A stretch of DNA of 23,762 bases from Teratosphaeria epicoccoides (Eukaryota > Ascomycota > Dothideomycetes > Mycosphaerellales > Teratosphaeriaceae): the NCBI GenBank assembly GCA_021401465.1, contig JADDMT010000257.1, positions 1 through 23,762 on the forward strand, read 5' to 3'. The translations under genes and the position numbers were made by a program. Every line of letters starts with the position of its first letter. Within the stretch, counting starts at the first letter, position 1. Shown piece after piece: positions 10,280-19,309 of this stretch. The notes below the pieces were generated by a model. It was not told where the DNA came from, ran no database searches, and worked only from the letters and a program-made list of their open reading frames with translations.

Positions 10280-11333
10280 GTAGGAAGGCTAACAAGCCTG
10301 TAAATTAAGTAGCTAGGAGTAGGGCCAAGTAGGCTAAGCTAGTAAGATACTACTAATATACTACTAGTACCTACTTAGCTAACTTAGCTCTACTTAGTCT
10401 ACTCTTTGTACTTTGTACTACTTAGGGGTTAGGTTTTTAAGATGTGCTAGACTACTAAGATATTATAGGAACTTATAAAGTATACTATTTACAAAATGCT
10501 TAGTAAGTATCTACTAGTGTTATTATCTTATACTAAAGTCTTAATAGATGCTTTAATTGTTACCTTTACTAAATTAACTTTATAAGGATAGTTAAACATA
10601 TACTAGTAAGTAAGGGTAAAGGGAATAGGCTTATATACTAGCTTATAACACTAATATTAACGCTACTAGTACTCTTGATAGTAAAGCTAGTAACTAAGTA
10701 GCAAGAAACTAAAGGTAATCATAGGTAGAGTATTATCTTCTATAGCTATAAGACTATTACCTAAGTCTCTAGTATGTCTATAGTAAGAATAGTAGGATAG
10801 GAATCTAAACAAGGTAAACTATAGGCTAAAAGCTATGTTAACACTAGTGTATACTAGCTCTAACATAATATTAATGTAAGATTATATATAGTCTATGTTA
10901 TAGGTAAGTAATATATACATAGAGGTTTATATAGTATTTAATAAGCATAATAGAGAAGAGAGTAAGAGAAGTAGCTAGGAGACTAGCCCCTTATAGTTAG
11001 GGGCTAGACTAATCTCTGTGTAGGCCTTAGCCTGTACTAGGTCTAAGGGCCTAGCTATTTATAGTCTATATTATAATATTATGCTTATAGTACTAAATGC
11101 TTTAAGTACCTACAGAGTACCTATAAATGCCCCCTATACAGGTTGCTAAAGATGTGTATTAATAAGACACTATTACTGCCTTTAATACTTCCATTCTAGG
11201 CTAGCGTATGTATGTATGGCACACCCCACGATAGACGTCAGTTTCCGGGCCGCGGTACGCGCGCCCCGGCCGGCGGTGTCGCTGCCGTGCATGACCGTCC
11301 CCTCGGTCCTGCTCCATCACCTCTCACAACACA
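10280..11333. other. TA-rich heavily mutated DNA, no gene
   Basis: About 0.9 kb of very TA-rich sequence (10280 to about 11210) with stops everywhere and a hairpin at 10983-11007. The composition changes sharply near 11215 to ordinary GC-balanced sequence that leads into the ankyrin gene. The decayed part looks like an older, more strongly mutated repeat than the retrotransposon to the right. Confidence 0.6.
10983..11007. repeat. Perfect 9-bp hairpin CTAGCCCCT / AGGGGCTAG
   Basis: CTAGCCCCT at 10983-10991 and AGGGGCTAG at 10999-11007 are exact inverted copies around a 7-base loop (TATAGTT). It is GC-rich against a TA-rich background. It may be a remnant of a transposon end; I cannot tie it to a gene. 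Confidence 0.6.
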
Positions 11334-12324
11334 ATGGACGTGGACATTGAGGCGGCTCTCGCGTCGTTGCCATCACCGAATCTTGATGATATTGATTTCG
11401 ACGCACTGCCTGAATCTTCCACGGAGCGGAAGCCTCTACCTCCGTACCTGCGTGATTGCATTCGCCGCCTCGAACTCGCTGCAGGCCAAGGTGATCTGGT
11501 CACCGTTCAGGAGCTCATTGCGACAATCAATACTTTGAGCCATGGCAACTCCATCAGCGCCGGCCGCAGTCTGATGCTTGCGATAGAGCACCGCCACTAT
11601 GCAGTAGTAGAGTACCTGGTGGCAGCGGGCGTAGAAATCTCATTCTGGGATATTCAAAAAGCGATCGAAGAATCAAAGGCCTCGAGAAATGTAAGAAGCC
11701 TCCAACTACTGTTCGAGAGGTGGGATATAAACAAGGAATTTGGGTGGAGTGACCCCCCAGCACTTGCGTACGATCCACAGCTTTCCCTCGCTTACTTCTG
11801 CTGTTACTAACAATTGCTACAGATACGCCGTTGATGATATCGAACTAGTGGCCTGGTTCCTTGTCCAAGGCGCGAGCCCAAACGCTTCATGCTCTACTGG
11901 GACGACCCCCTTGTCAGTAGCCGTTCAGTATGGTCTGCTCTCTGTCATTCATCTGCTTCTCGCACATGGTGGCAACCCACGGCAAGGACATCTACTTCAC
12001 TGCGCGGTCTGGCGTGAGCTCGAACGTAAGCCCGTCATCGACTACCTCGTGTCTTGCGGCGCTCCCGTCAACGCTGTTCTTTACCACGATAGGCCTGAAG
12101 CACATAACCTCCAGCAGCGTTTTGGCCTTGGAACACCTCTACACGCTGCCGCCGCTATCGGAGATGGGGAATCGACCCGAATGCTCATAGAACATGGAGC
12201 AAGACTCGACATCAGAGACTCATGTGGTCAGCTCCTAGCCGAAACGGCAGAGGCATGTGGCCATGAGCATCTCGCGCGATATCTGCGAGAACAAGCTTTC
12301 GCACAAGGAGGACCTAAATTTTGA
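11334..12324 (+). CDS. Ankyrin-repeat protein, one intron, 311 aa
   Basis: Exon 1 is 11334-11767 and exon 2 is 11823-12324; splicing restores a codon (GC|A, Ala145) and gives 311 residues ending at TGA. Residues 1-40 are acidic and probably disordered. From about residue 43 there are helix-pair units. Clear ankyrin-type segments are TTPLSVAVQYGLLSVIHLLL (172-191), HLLHCAV...VIDYLVSCGAPVN (201-228) and TPLHAAAAIGDGESTRMLIE (249-268) followed by HGARLDIRD. Such proteins are protein-binding scaffolds; no catalytic domain or signal peptide is seen, so the role is unknown. The start is the first ATG in good context (CACAATGG). Unlike every neighbour it has no in-frame stop apart from those removed by splicing, and normal CA/TG content. 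It therefore escaped RIP and is likely a live single-copy gene. No clear TATA box was seen. Confidence 0.85.
11768..11822 (+). other. Spliceosomal intron of the ankyrin gene (55 bp)
   Basis: Donor GTACGA at 11768, consensus branch site TACTAAC at 11805-11811, acceptor CTACAG ending at 11822. Without removal the frame stops at 11808-11810. With removal the two ankyrin frames join in phase. Length is typical of fungal introns. Confidence 0.85.
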
Positions 12325-12755
12325 TGGCAAGCACCCTTCAATCGCACCTGTAAGCTTAGATAGAATGTATCTCTAATTTGCCCTTAATATGTATAGTTTA
12401 CAAAGGTTACTAAAGCATATACTATAATATATCTAGGTTTTTCTTAAGCATAGTCCCTATTCTCTCTATACAGGGTACCTTATTAGTCTAGCTTCAAGCT
12501 AAGCTCTTTAAGCAATTCTTCCTTATAAGGGTAGTTTATTATTGTCTAGCCTAATAGTAGATCTCTACTAGTAAGTAGCTCTTATGCCTACTCCTAAGTA
12601 AGGCTTAATTAGGTTAAGAGCCTTAATAGTAACATTATACAAGGAATATAAGTTAACTAAGATTAGTAGATTAAGTAGCTATACAAACATCCTTTATACA
12701 TAGAAATGTAGAAAATAGTTATATAGTAACATTAAATTTAAACATCCCTATATAT
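12325..12755. other. TA-rich decayed DNA, left flank of the retrotransposon
   Basis: After about 30 bp of normal composition behind the ankyrin stop the sequence returns to TA-rich RIP-like DNA. No gene seen. It ends in TATAT (12751-12755), matched by TATAT after the right LTR, so the retrotransposon inserted here into already existing repeat DNA. Confidence 0.55.
12751..12755. repeat. Target-site duplication TATAT (left copy)
   Basis: TATAT directly precedes the left LTR and TATAT (20925-20929) directly follows the right LTR. Five base pairs is the usual size for Ty3/Gypsy integration. The TA-rich surroundings make a chance match possible. Confidence 0.7.
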
Positions 12756-13115
12756 TAATATAGATGTATGTGCTATATAATATGAAAATATCTCGTAGTG
12801 TGACAGAGTAATCCGACCTTTTAGTAGGTACAAGACAGCGCTACTTTCTGCTTATTACAGAGGTGGCGCTAAGGGTGCTTATAACCCCTAACGCTCCTTA
12901 ATTAGGGAAAGCATGTCTGAGCCTAACCCTATAGGGGTACCGTAGGGTTAGCGACGTGGGGGCGTCCTACGTCAACAACTGATCCTACTCAGACGACATA
13001 CAAGCTAACGTATGTATGAAGGACCCCCTTGCCATATGTAGCAGGGTCACTGCATGCTAAGGGCGGCCATTAGAACCCATGCGGTTTAAATGGTCCCCTA
13101 GTATTAACCGTATCA
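12756..13115 (-). repeat. 3' LTR (left copy), 360 bp
   Basis: Aligns base-for-base without gaps to 20565-20924, with about two dozen differences, all transitions. On the plus strand it starts TA (originally TG, as in the right copy) and ends ..TATCA, giving TG...CA ends. This copy carries most of the T/A states and is the more mutated LTR. The TATAAG promoter motif is conserved; the CTGCTTTCT segment is changed to CTACTTTCT. Confidence 0.95.
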
Positions 13116-13129
13116 CTGCCCCTCCTCCT
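13116..13129 (-). other. Polypurine tract
   Basis: Read on the minus strand, the bases just before the 3' LTR are purine-rich (AGGAGGAGGGGCAG). This is the expected primer site for plus-strand DNA synthesis. Its exact position shows that the extra 2.4 kb with the antisense gene really lies inside the element. Confidence 0.8.
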
Positions 13130-13543
13130 ATGAGGATGTCCCTAGCCTTACTAAGTGACGCACGCGGAACATATAGGGTACGGGATATGGCACGCTTACA
13201 CCGCGCAAGGGTGAATAGGTAGATAGCCTGCGTAACATGTGTCATGCGTATACCTTAATACCTTCGTAGCGAGTGCGGGGCGGAGGCTGCTAACTCAGGC
13301 GGGTTTCAATCTGTTACATGTTAGGCGGCTTCGTAACACCTTCGCTTTACATGCGGATCGAGATATCAGGAAACCACGAGTACGTACTTTAGTTAATCCT
13401 TGAAATTATAGGGCGAGCATGCGCGCCGGCCTCGCCAAGTAGCTTGGCTGTCCCTATTTAGTCGTGACTGTGAAGAACGTGTTGCAGAACCTCAGGGTAG
13501 TAGGAAAGTGCGCGGACGCTCTACGCGCGCCGCTTGAAACGGC

Positions 13544-13557
13544 AGGAGCGCGCTCCT
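13544..13557. promoter_or_regulatory. 14-bp palindrome AGGAGCGCGCTCCT
   Basis: A perfect palindrome about 200 bp upstream of the TATA box of the antisense gene. It has the form of a site for a dimeric regulator; that role is inference. Confidence 0.5.
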
Positions 13558-13750
13558 AGCGCGGGCCTCGCCACATTTCCATGCTAGTAGGCTAGCACAA
13601 GTGCGGTCAGCGCACATGCGTGACAGCCACGTTATCTATTATTACATCATTTAGTCCCCTTGTAAGTCAACTAAAGGCAGGTACTCTGCGCATGTAGTTC
13701 GAGTTACTAGCTCAACGGTTGCAGTAGGCAACAGGGGGGCTGTCAGAGGG

Positions 13751-13757
13751 TATAAAA
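13751..13757 (+). promoter_or_regulatory. TATA box of the antisense gene
   Basis: TATAAAA inside GAGGGTATAAAAACC, 88 bp before the ATG at 13839. Spacing fits a short 5' untranslated leader. A clean TATA box on the strand opposite to gag-pol argues that the extra gene had its own promoter. Confidence 0.6.
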
Positions 13758-13838
13758 ACCTTGTCGCTCCCTAAACTTTCCTGTTCCAAGATACTAACAT
13801 TGACCTCCGCTCCTACTTCGCTTAGCTTGCGCCTCGCT

Positions 13839-15410
13839 ATGTCTGCGGGTCCGTACTAGAGCTCCTTCTTCTTTAATCAATTAATCAAGATCAATTAACC
13901 TGTCTTAGCTATAATAGCTCATGTGCTGCAGACTAAGTTCGACGCTACTCGCTCTGCCTGCGATCGTCGCTCGTGTCGACAATGCCTCGACAACCTTAGT
14001 AGCCAAGCTGCATACATCTCTCCTCCGCGTGTTAGTAAGGCGTCCCCTACCCGCGAGGTATGCGTGACTTGTACTAACCGAAGCGTAGCCGAGATCTACG
14101 TTAGCAGGTTTAATAAGGGTAGTATCTACTGCAATTGTGTCAACTGTAATAGCAAGCATCAAAAATGCCAAGACCTCCCTAAAGAGGTGTACGGCGAGTA
14201 CAACTAGCTCTGCTATAACATCGATGACTTCTAGAGTACGCGCGACAAGGGGATTACTAAAGGCACTCTGACTATGAACAGGCTACAGGCTAAGTACCGC
14301 GAGGCACTCGCCTACCTGCTCGGCGCCCTCTTGTGCTTTACCGCGACTGCTAACCGTTCTTACAGCAGCGTTCGCTTCGACTCTCTGCTAACAGGCAAAA
14401 ACGTTTGTCTAGGTCTAATCGCAGACTTAGTCTAGAAGATCTTGAAGGTGCTAACCGTTAGGGTCGAGACCTTCGCCATAGTACGCATATAGTACAGGTA
14501 CCCTCCGAGTATGAATGCTGACTTTCTCTGCTAGGCTAACGTTAGCGTCGAGAAATATCCGACTAGCCGTTAGCGTCAGCAACTCGGGGCCCTTGCCTCT
14601 ATTAACGATGACTTTAAGACGCAGATGATCCGCAAGAAGGTCATCAAGCAATTCACCGCTCCCGCTGCTAAGGCCACGCCCTAGCGCCATACCGAGAGGC
14701 AGCCTGCCTCTAAGCCGGTCCTGAGGACTAAGCCGTAAGTTACTTACTCGAATCCTGTCGCGTGCGTATAGCTAACACATTGTAGCGCCGCTGCCTACGC
14801 TGCCTCGACGCTACTGTCTAAGAAGAAGAAGAGGGCCAGGGCCGAAATTGAGGTCAGCGACGAGGAAGCCGAGCCTTCCCCGCTTGCGACCTGCACTACG
14901 TCTGTCAAGACGCTAAGGCACAAGCCTCTAGGCTAGATCTTTGAGGATGAGGAGGATGACGACGTTCAGGATACCTTCGGTCCTAACGTGATCCCTTCGC
15001 GCTGTAGTGTCACTGTACTAGTTGCGCCTAAGGGAGACACTAAGTCCGATGATGTAGTCGACACTCGTGTCAAGAAGCGCAAGATGATCTCGAGGGCCGA
15101 GCGCGACAGCCGCAAGCGCGCTCGAGTCTCTTTGCCTTCTGATGCTAAGGATAAGGTAGTCGTCGCGACTAGGCGCGGTAAGGGTGTCGCTAGTTCTCTG
15201 GCTACTATAGGCTCTGAAGACGAGCTCCCTCGCAACCTACTAAAGAAGAAGATGCCGGCCTCTCTTCGTGGCGTTGCTACCCCTATTACTCATGGTCGCT
15301 TCGGGGTGTTTAGTAGACCCCGTGCGGGTAGGTAGTCCCTAGCGGACTGTAACAAGAAAGACTCTCCTGCTTCGGGTTTAGTCAGGAAGCCCCCGACTAG
15401 TAGTCGCTAA
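13839..15410 (+). pseudogene. Antisense accessory gene of the retrotransposon (Cys-rich, basic), broken
   Basis: A single frame from ATG 13839 to TAA 15408-15410 (524 codons counting the stop) with about a dozen internal stops, nearly all TAG. There is no frameshift. Near the start are cysteine groups: CDRRSCRQC, later VCVTC, then YCNCVNCNSKHQKC. Their spacing suggests a zinc-binding domain. The middle is mixed. The last third is charged, with basic tracts (SKKKKRARAEIE, VKKRKMISRAERDSRKRARV, LLKKKM) that look like nuclear localisation or DNA-binding regions, and acidic stretches (FEDEEDDDVQD). Codons 1-28 include an intron-like TTAATCAATTAATCAA stretch, so the true first exon may be shorter. 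It runs opposite to gag-pol and ends about 140 bp from the pol stop (convergent). No family is recognised; a regulator or nuclear partner of the element is a guess. Confidence 0.75.
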
Positions 15411-15550
15411 GCATTAGCTACGAAGCTAATCCGAGCATGTCTCTTGTTCTTCTTGGGTTTATTCTAGGTGTGCCTTTAGGCATCAATGATGTATAAGTAG
15501 GGCGTTTGCTTCTCGTTGTCACTTTGCGCGTTATGCGCTACATACACATG
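15411..15550. other. Convergent intergenic gap inside the retrotransposon
   Basis: About 140 bp between the antisense gene stop and the pol stop. Both genes end toward it. No strong terminator or polyA signal stands out by eye. Confidence 0.5.
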
Positions 15551-16869
15551 TTAAGAATTCTGCTCCGGAACCCTTATCTTCCCACGAATCGACCTTCTTA
15601 AGCCCTGCTCACGCCTCCTCTGCTCTTCGAATTCACGAATAGCTTCCGGAGCGTTCTTGTAGTCTTCGGCCGGAACCCATTATGTGTACTTAGGTAGGTA
15701 TCCTTTCTACTTTACTAGATAGTGCGTTACGCCCTTACGCCGCATACTGTCCTTAATACCCTCGACTTCCTACTCTTCGTTCTCTTCTGCTACTAGCATC
15801 GGGTCCGCGGGCTCTTCGCCCTCGCGCTGTACCCATAGTTCGAGTAGAGATACGTAGAAGACGTCGTGCACACGATACGACGATGGCAACGATAGCCGGT
15901 ACGCCTGCGAGCCTATCGCGTCGCGTATCCGGAAGGGTCCGACGAACCTTGGCGTCATCTTCTTGCTCGGAAGTTTCAGCTTGAGATTCTTCGTCGACAG
16001 TAACACCTTCGTACTAACTGCGTACTACATCGGTTTAGCACAGGCGTTATTATGTTTAATCTAGGATTCTGAGGCCTTTTTCTAGTGTTCTATTAGCACC
16101 GAATGTACCTCGCGCATACGCCGCGCTAATTCCGCGGCGGCTAGCACCCTCTCCTTAGAAGACTCGTCCTAAGGCGGTTCTAGGTGTATTTCTGGATTAA
16201 AGCCATAAAGAATCTGAAATGGCGACATGCGTATAGTAGCATACACGCTGTTATTAACTGCAAATTCCGCCATAGGAATTACGTTAGCCTAGGCATCCTG
16301 GTTCTTAGCGTAGTAGCACTAAAGGTACTACTCAAGAGTCTAGTTTATACGTTTAGTCTGACTATTAGTCTGTAGATAGAATGCTGTACTTAGGCGGTGC
16401 TTAACACGCGCCTCAAACACAAATTCTTGCTAGTATTCACTAGTAAAGACAGAACCTCGATCTAATAGGATACTTCGGGGGACACTAAAGCGCCATACAA
16501 CTTCGTCGCGAAGTAGCCGCGCAAGCTCGCCGCTTGTGCACTTTTTCGTACATAGGATAAAGATATTCATCTTCGAGTATCAGTCGACTACTACAAGGAC
16601 AGTATTAACTACATCGCCTTTCTACTTTGCTAGCGGCAAATCGGTAATGAAATCCATGGTCAAGTCTTGCTATAGTCTCTCTAGTAGTAGGAGCGCCTAA
16701 GCATCGCCGTAGGGGCGATAGCGCCGAGATTTGCTAATCTAGCACGTCTAGCAGGATTTGACATAGTCAGAGACATCCTGTTCTAGCGTAGGCTACTAGT
16801 ATTTGCGTCCGAGAAGTGCGTTCGTCTTCTCTACGCTAAAATGGCCCGCGAGTTCATTGTCATGATAAA
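15551..16869 (-). pseudogene. Integrase with GPF module and C-terminal chromodomain
   Basis: The HHCC zinc domain is visible as HDNELAGHF and later KSC.TC. The DDE core shows MDFITDLPLAK (first Asp codon 16652-16654), DRGSVFTSEY and TERINQTLE. The GPY/F module reads PRFVGPFRIRDAIGSQAYRL with HDVFYVSLLELW (15830-15960). The last ~60 residues (KGVTHYLVK, KGYLPKYT, WVPAEDYKNAPEAIREFEEQ) form a chromodomain. In related elements it steers integration to histone-marked heterochromatin, which fits the subtelomeric location. Confidence 0.93.
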
Positions 16870-19309
16870 TACGGAGGAGCTGCGAACAGAGTACGCGGTT
16901 AGCGGGTACGTAGAGCCTATTGTCAAAGTACTACAAGTCGCCTGACTTGGTCTAGTACTTCGGACCGCCTGTAGTGTCCTAGAGGGCTACACCCTCATTG
17001 ATTAACTCCGGTTCTCGCTCTTGCAACTGCTGAATAAGTCTCGAGACTTCTTTAAAGGGTTCTTTAGACATCGCATGCTTACCGCATGTGAGCCGGTTAA
17101 CTACCGCACGGATCGAGCTAGACACGGTCGCTACAACTGCTAGATGGGAGGGTTCGTCACTAGCGGAGGCCGTGAGGCCCTATTAGACCCGCAGTCAACC
17201 TACAAGAGGAGCTAACGACAGATCGCCGCCCTAAACTACAAGCTTCGTTTGCAGCGTAGGGAGAAGCTGTTAGTTACCCTCTTCCCTAGTGTCGTAGTCT
17301 AGTCGTCACGAAGGACTGTCGGCTAGATTCGTCTTTCCGGAACGATGCTAGATAACGAAGTCAAAGCTAGCGAGGAAAGTCGCCTACCTTGCTTGCCGAC
17401 TACTTAGCTGCTTCACGCCCATGAAGCCGCGAAGGTTGTTATGGTTAGTAAGCACCTTAATAGGGTGCGCTGCGCCTTCGAGGTAGTGTCAGTACTCCTT
17501 GAAGCTGTTAACAATAGCCAAAAGCTCTTGGTTGTGAGTCTCGTAGTTAAGCTTAGCGCCCTGCATCTTCCGCGACTAGAAGGCAATCGGGTACTATCGC
17601 GTACTGCCTTCGTGCGACTAGAGCTGCGATATAATTGCGGCTATTGCGAATTTTGAAGCATCGGTCTCTATCCGGATCTTCGCAGCGGGGTCAAAGTGCC
17701 GAAGTATAGGCGCAGTTTAAAAAGCTGCTTTGAGTTCAGAGAAGGCCTTGCTCTAAGCCTCCTCCTAAGGCACTTTCCCTGGCTTTTTTCCTCAAACCGC
17801 GCCCTTTGCGAGGGCCGTGAGAGGAGCCACGATCTTCGAGTAAGATCGTATGAATCTGCGGTAGAAGTTAGTAAATCCTAGGAACACCTGCACTTCTCGG
17901 AGGGTAGTTAGCCGCGGCTACTTCGCGATTGCGGACACCCTTTAGTCATCCATGATGACTCCTTCCGTAGAGACGATGTATCCGAGAAACTCAATCCTAT
18001 CCGTCAGGAATGAGCACTTCTTTAGGTTTGCGTACAGAACAAACTTGCGGAGCCGTTCGAGCACTATACTTAGATGCTAAATATGCTCCTCCTTCGAGTC
18101 GGAATAGACTAGTATATCGTCTAAATATACTACGTAGCAGGTGTCAACGAGGCCGGCTAGGGCCCGGTTGATATACGCTTAGAACGTCGCTAGTGCGTTA
18201 GTTAAGCCGAACGGCATTACTGTATACTCGAAGTGTCTATACTACGTTCGGAATGTAGTCTTCTACTCGTCGCCCTTTCGGATCGGTATCTAGTAGTAGG
18301 CGTCCTTCAAGTCGATAGACGAGAAGATGGCGGCGCGACTAAGGCGGTCAAGCGTCTCGCTAATAAGTAGTAGGGGGCAGCGGTTCTTCTAGGTTACCGC
18401 GTTAAGGCCCCTATAGTTAACGCATAGGCGGAGCGTGTTGTCCTTCTTCAGGACGAACATAACTAACGCTCTAGCCTCGCTGTCGCTTCGTCGGATCCAC
18501 GCGTTCCTTTGCGCCTTGTAGAGGTAGTCTCGAAGTGTTTCGAGCTACGATTCCGACATGGGGTACAGAGGTCGATGCGGAGGATTGTAACCCTCCTTAA
18601 GGTTAATCGCATGTTCCGTGTCTAGGGCCCGGGCATAGGCCGCAGCCTCTGCGTCGAAAATATCGGCGTATTCCTCTAACTCAGGCGGAAGGGTAACGTC
18701 TTCCTTGACGTTCCGTATGCAGACCGCATACACGCATTAGACCTTCTTCATGTCCTTGTAGAAGCTATGTGCGTCACGCATCCGCACTGCAGGAACTTCG
18801 CCTATAGAGCTGTAGAACTAGTTGTTAGTAGCTCCATTAACAACAACTCCCTGCTTGTGGCGCTAAGGGCGGCCGAGTAGGAGCTCCTTATCAGGAACGT
18901 CTTTAGCGTAGAAGACTTCGTTAGTCTCGCGCACTTCTCCTAAGGAGTCCGCGAGTTAGAGGCGCACGTTATACGCGCCTCGAGCCGCTGCGCCTTCGCC
19001 CTGAAAAGACTTCATGGTAGGCAGCAGGGCTCCTAGGATCGGCTTCAAACCGAGCCGTATAATTACCCTCTAGGGTATCACGTTAACCTCCGTAAGGTCA
19101 TCTAACATACAGTCTACTAGCTCAAGCGAGCCATTAACTCGGACCGCGCCGGATAGGCGCCGCGCAGGCCACGAGTCTACACTATCGGTGACAGACAGCT
19201 TAGATACCCGCGGTAGCCATTCGGTTGTCTCGGGCTTGTCCTTCTTTTGCCTCCCCTCCAGGGAGGTTTCGGACACCTTGCTTACCTTCTTCCTATCACT
19301 TCGTTTAGG
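16870..19309 (-). pseudogene. Protease, reverse transcriptase and RNase H part of pol
   Basis: A protease-like block lies near 19080-19140 (VDCMLDDLTEVNVIP), where the usual D-S/T-G triad reads D-D-L, so it is degenerate or diverged. The RT follows: LRLCVNYRGLNAVT, IFSSIDLKDAYY, VMPFGLTNAL, and the catalytic YLDDILVYS (YLDD at 18116-18127), then EFLGYIVSTEGV and FLGFTNFYRRFI. The RNase H shows RIRIETDASKFAIAAI near 17640-17690. All are in the gag frame. Order and motifs are those of Ty3/Gypsy pol. Confidence 0.92.

Larger units (their letters stand above)
13130..13838 (+). promoter_or_regulatory. GC-rich upstream region of the antisense gene
   Basis: About 700 bp between the polypurine tract and the antisense ATG. 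It contains no coding frame I can support. It is GC-rich for this window and holds a 14-bp palindrome (13544-13557) and a TATA box (13751-13757). It probably serves as the promoter region of the antisense gene. Confidence 0.5.

Noticed and set aside
11212..11538. Open frame upstream of and overlapping the ankyrin start in another phase.
   Set aside because: It overlaps exon 1 of a better supported gene and has low-complexity Arg/Pro/Gly content; a shadow frame.
11554..11778. Minus-strand open frame inside the ankyrin gene.
   Set aside because: It is fully antisense to the coding exon with no supporting signals.
12910..12920. CCTAACCCTATAGGG as an interstitial telomere.
   Set aside because: It is a fixed part of the LTR, present in both copies, with only one hexamer.
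13057..13245. Minus-strand open frame at the 3' LTR border.
   Set aside because: It spans the LTR end and polypurine tract, which are non-coding element parts.
13905..15235. Minus-strand open frames within the antisense gene region (13905-14171, 14451-14690, 14966-15235).
   Set aside because: They are complements of the single-phase plus-strand gene, which has the consistent frame, TATA box and composition.
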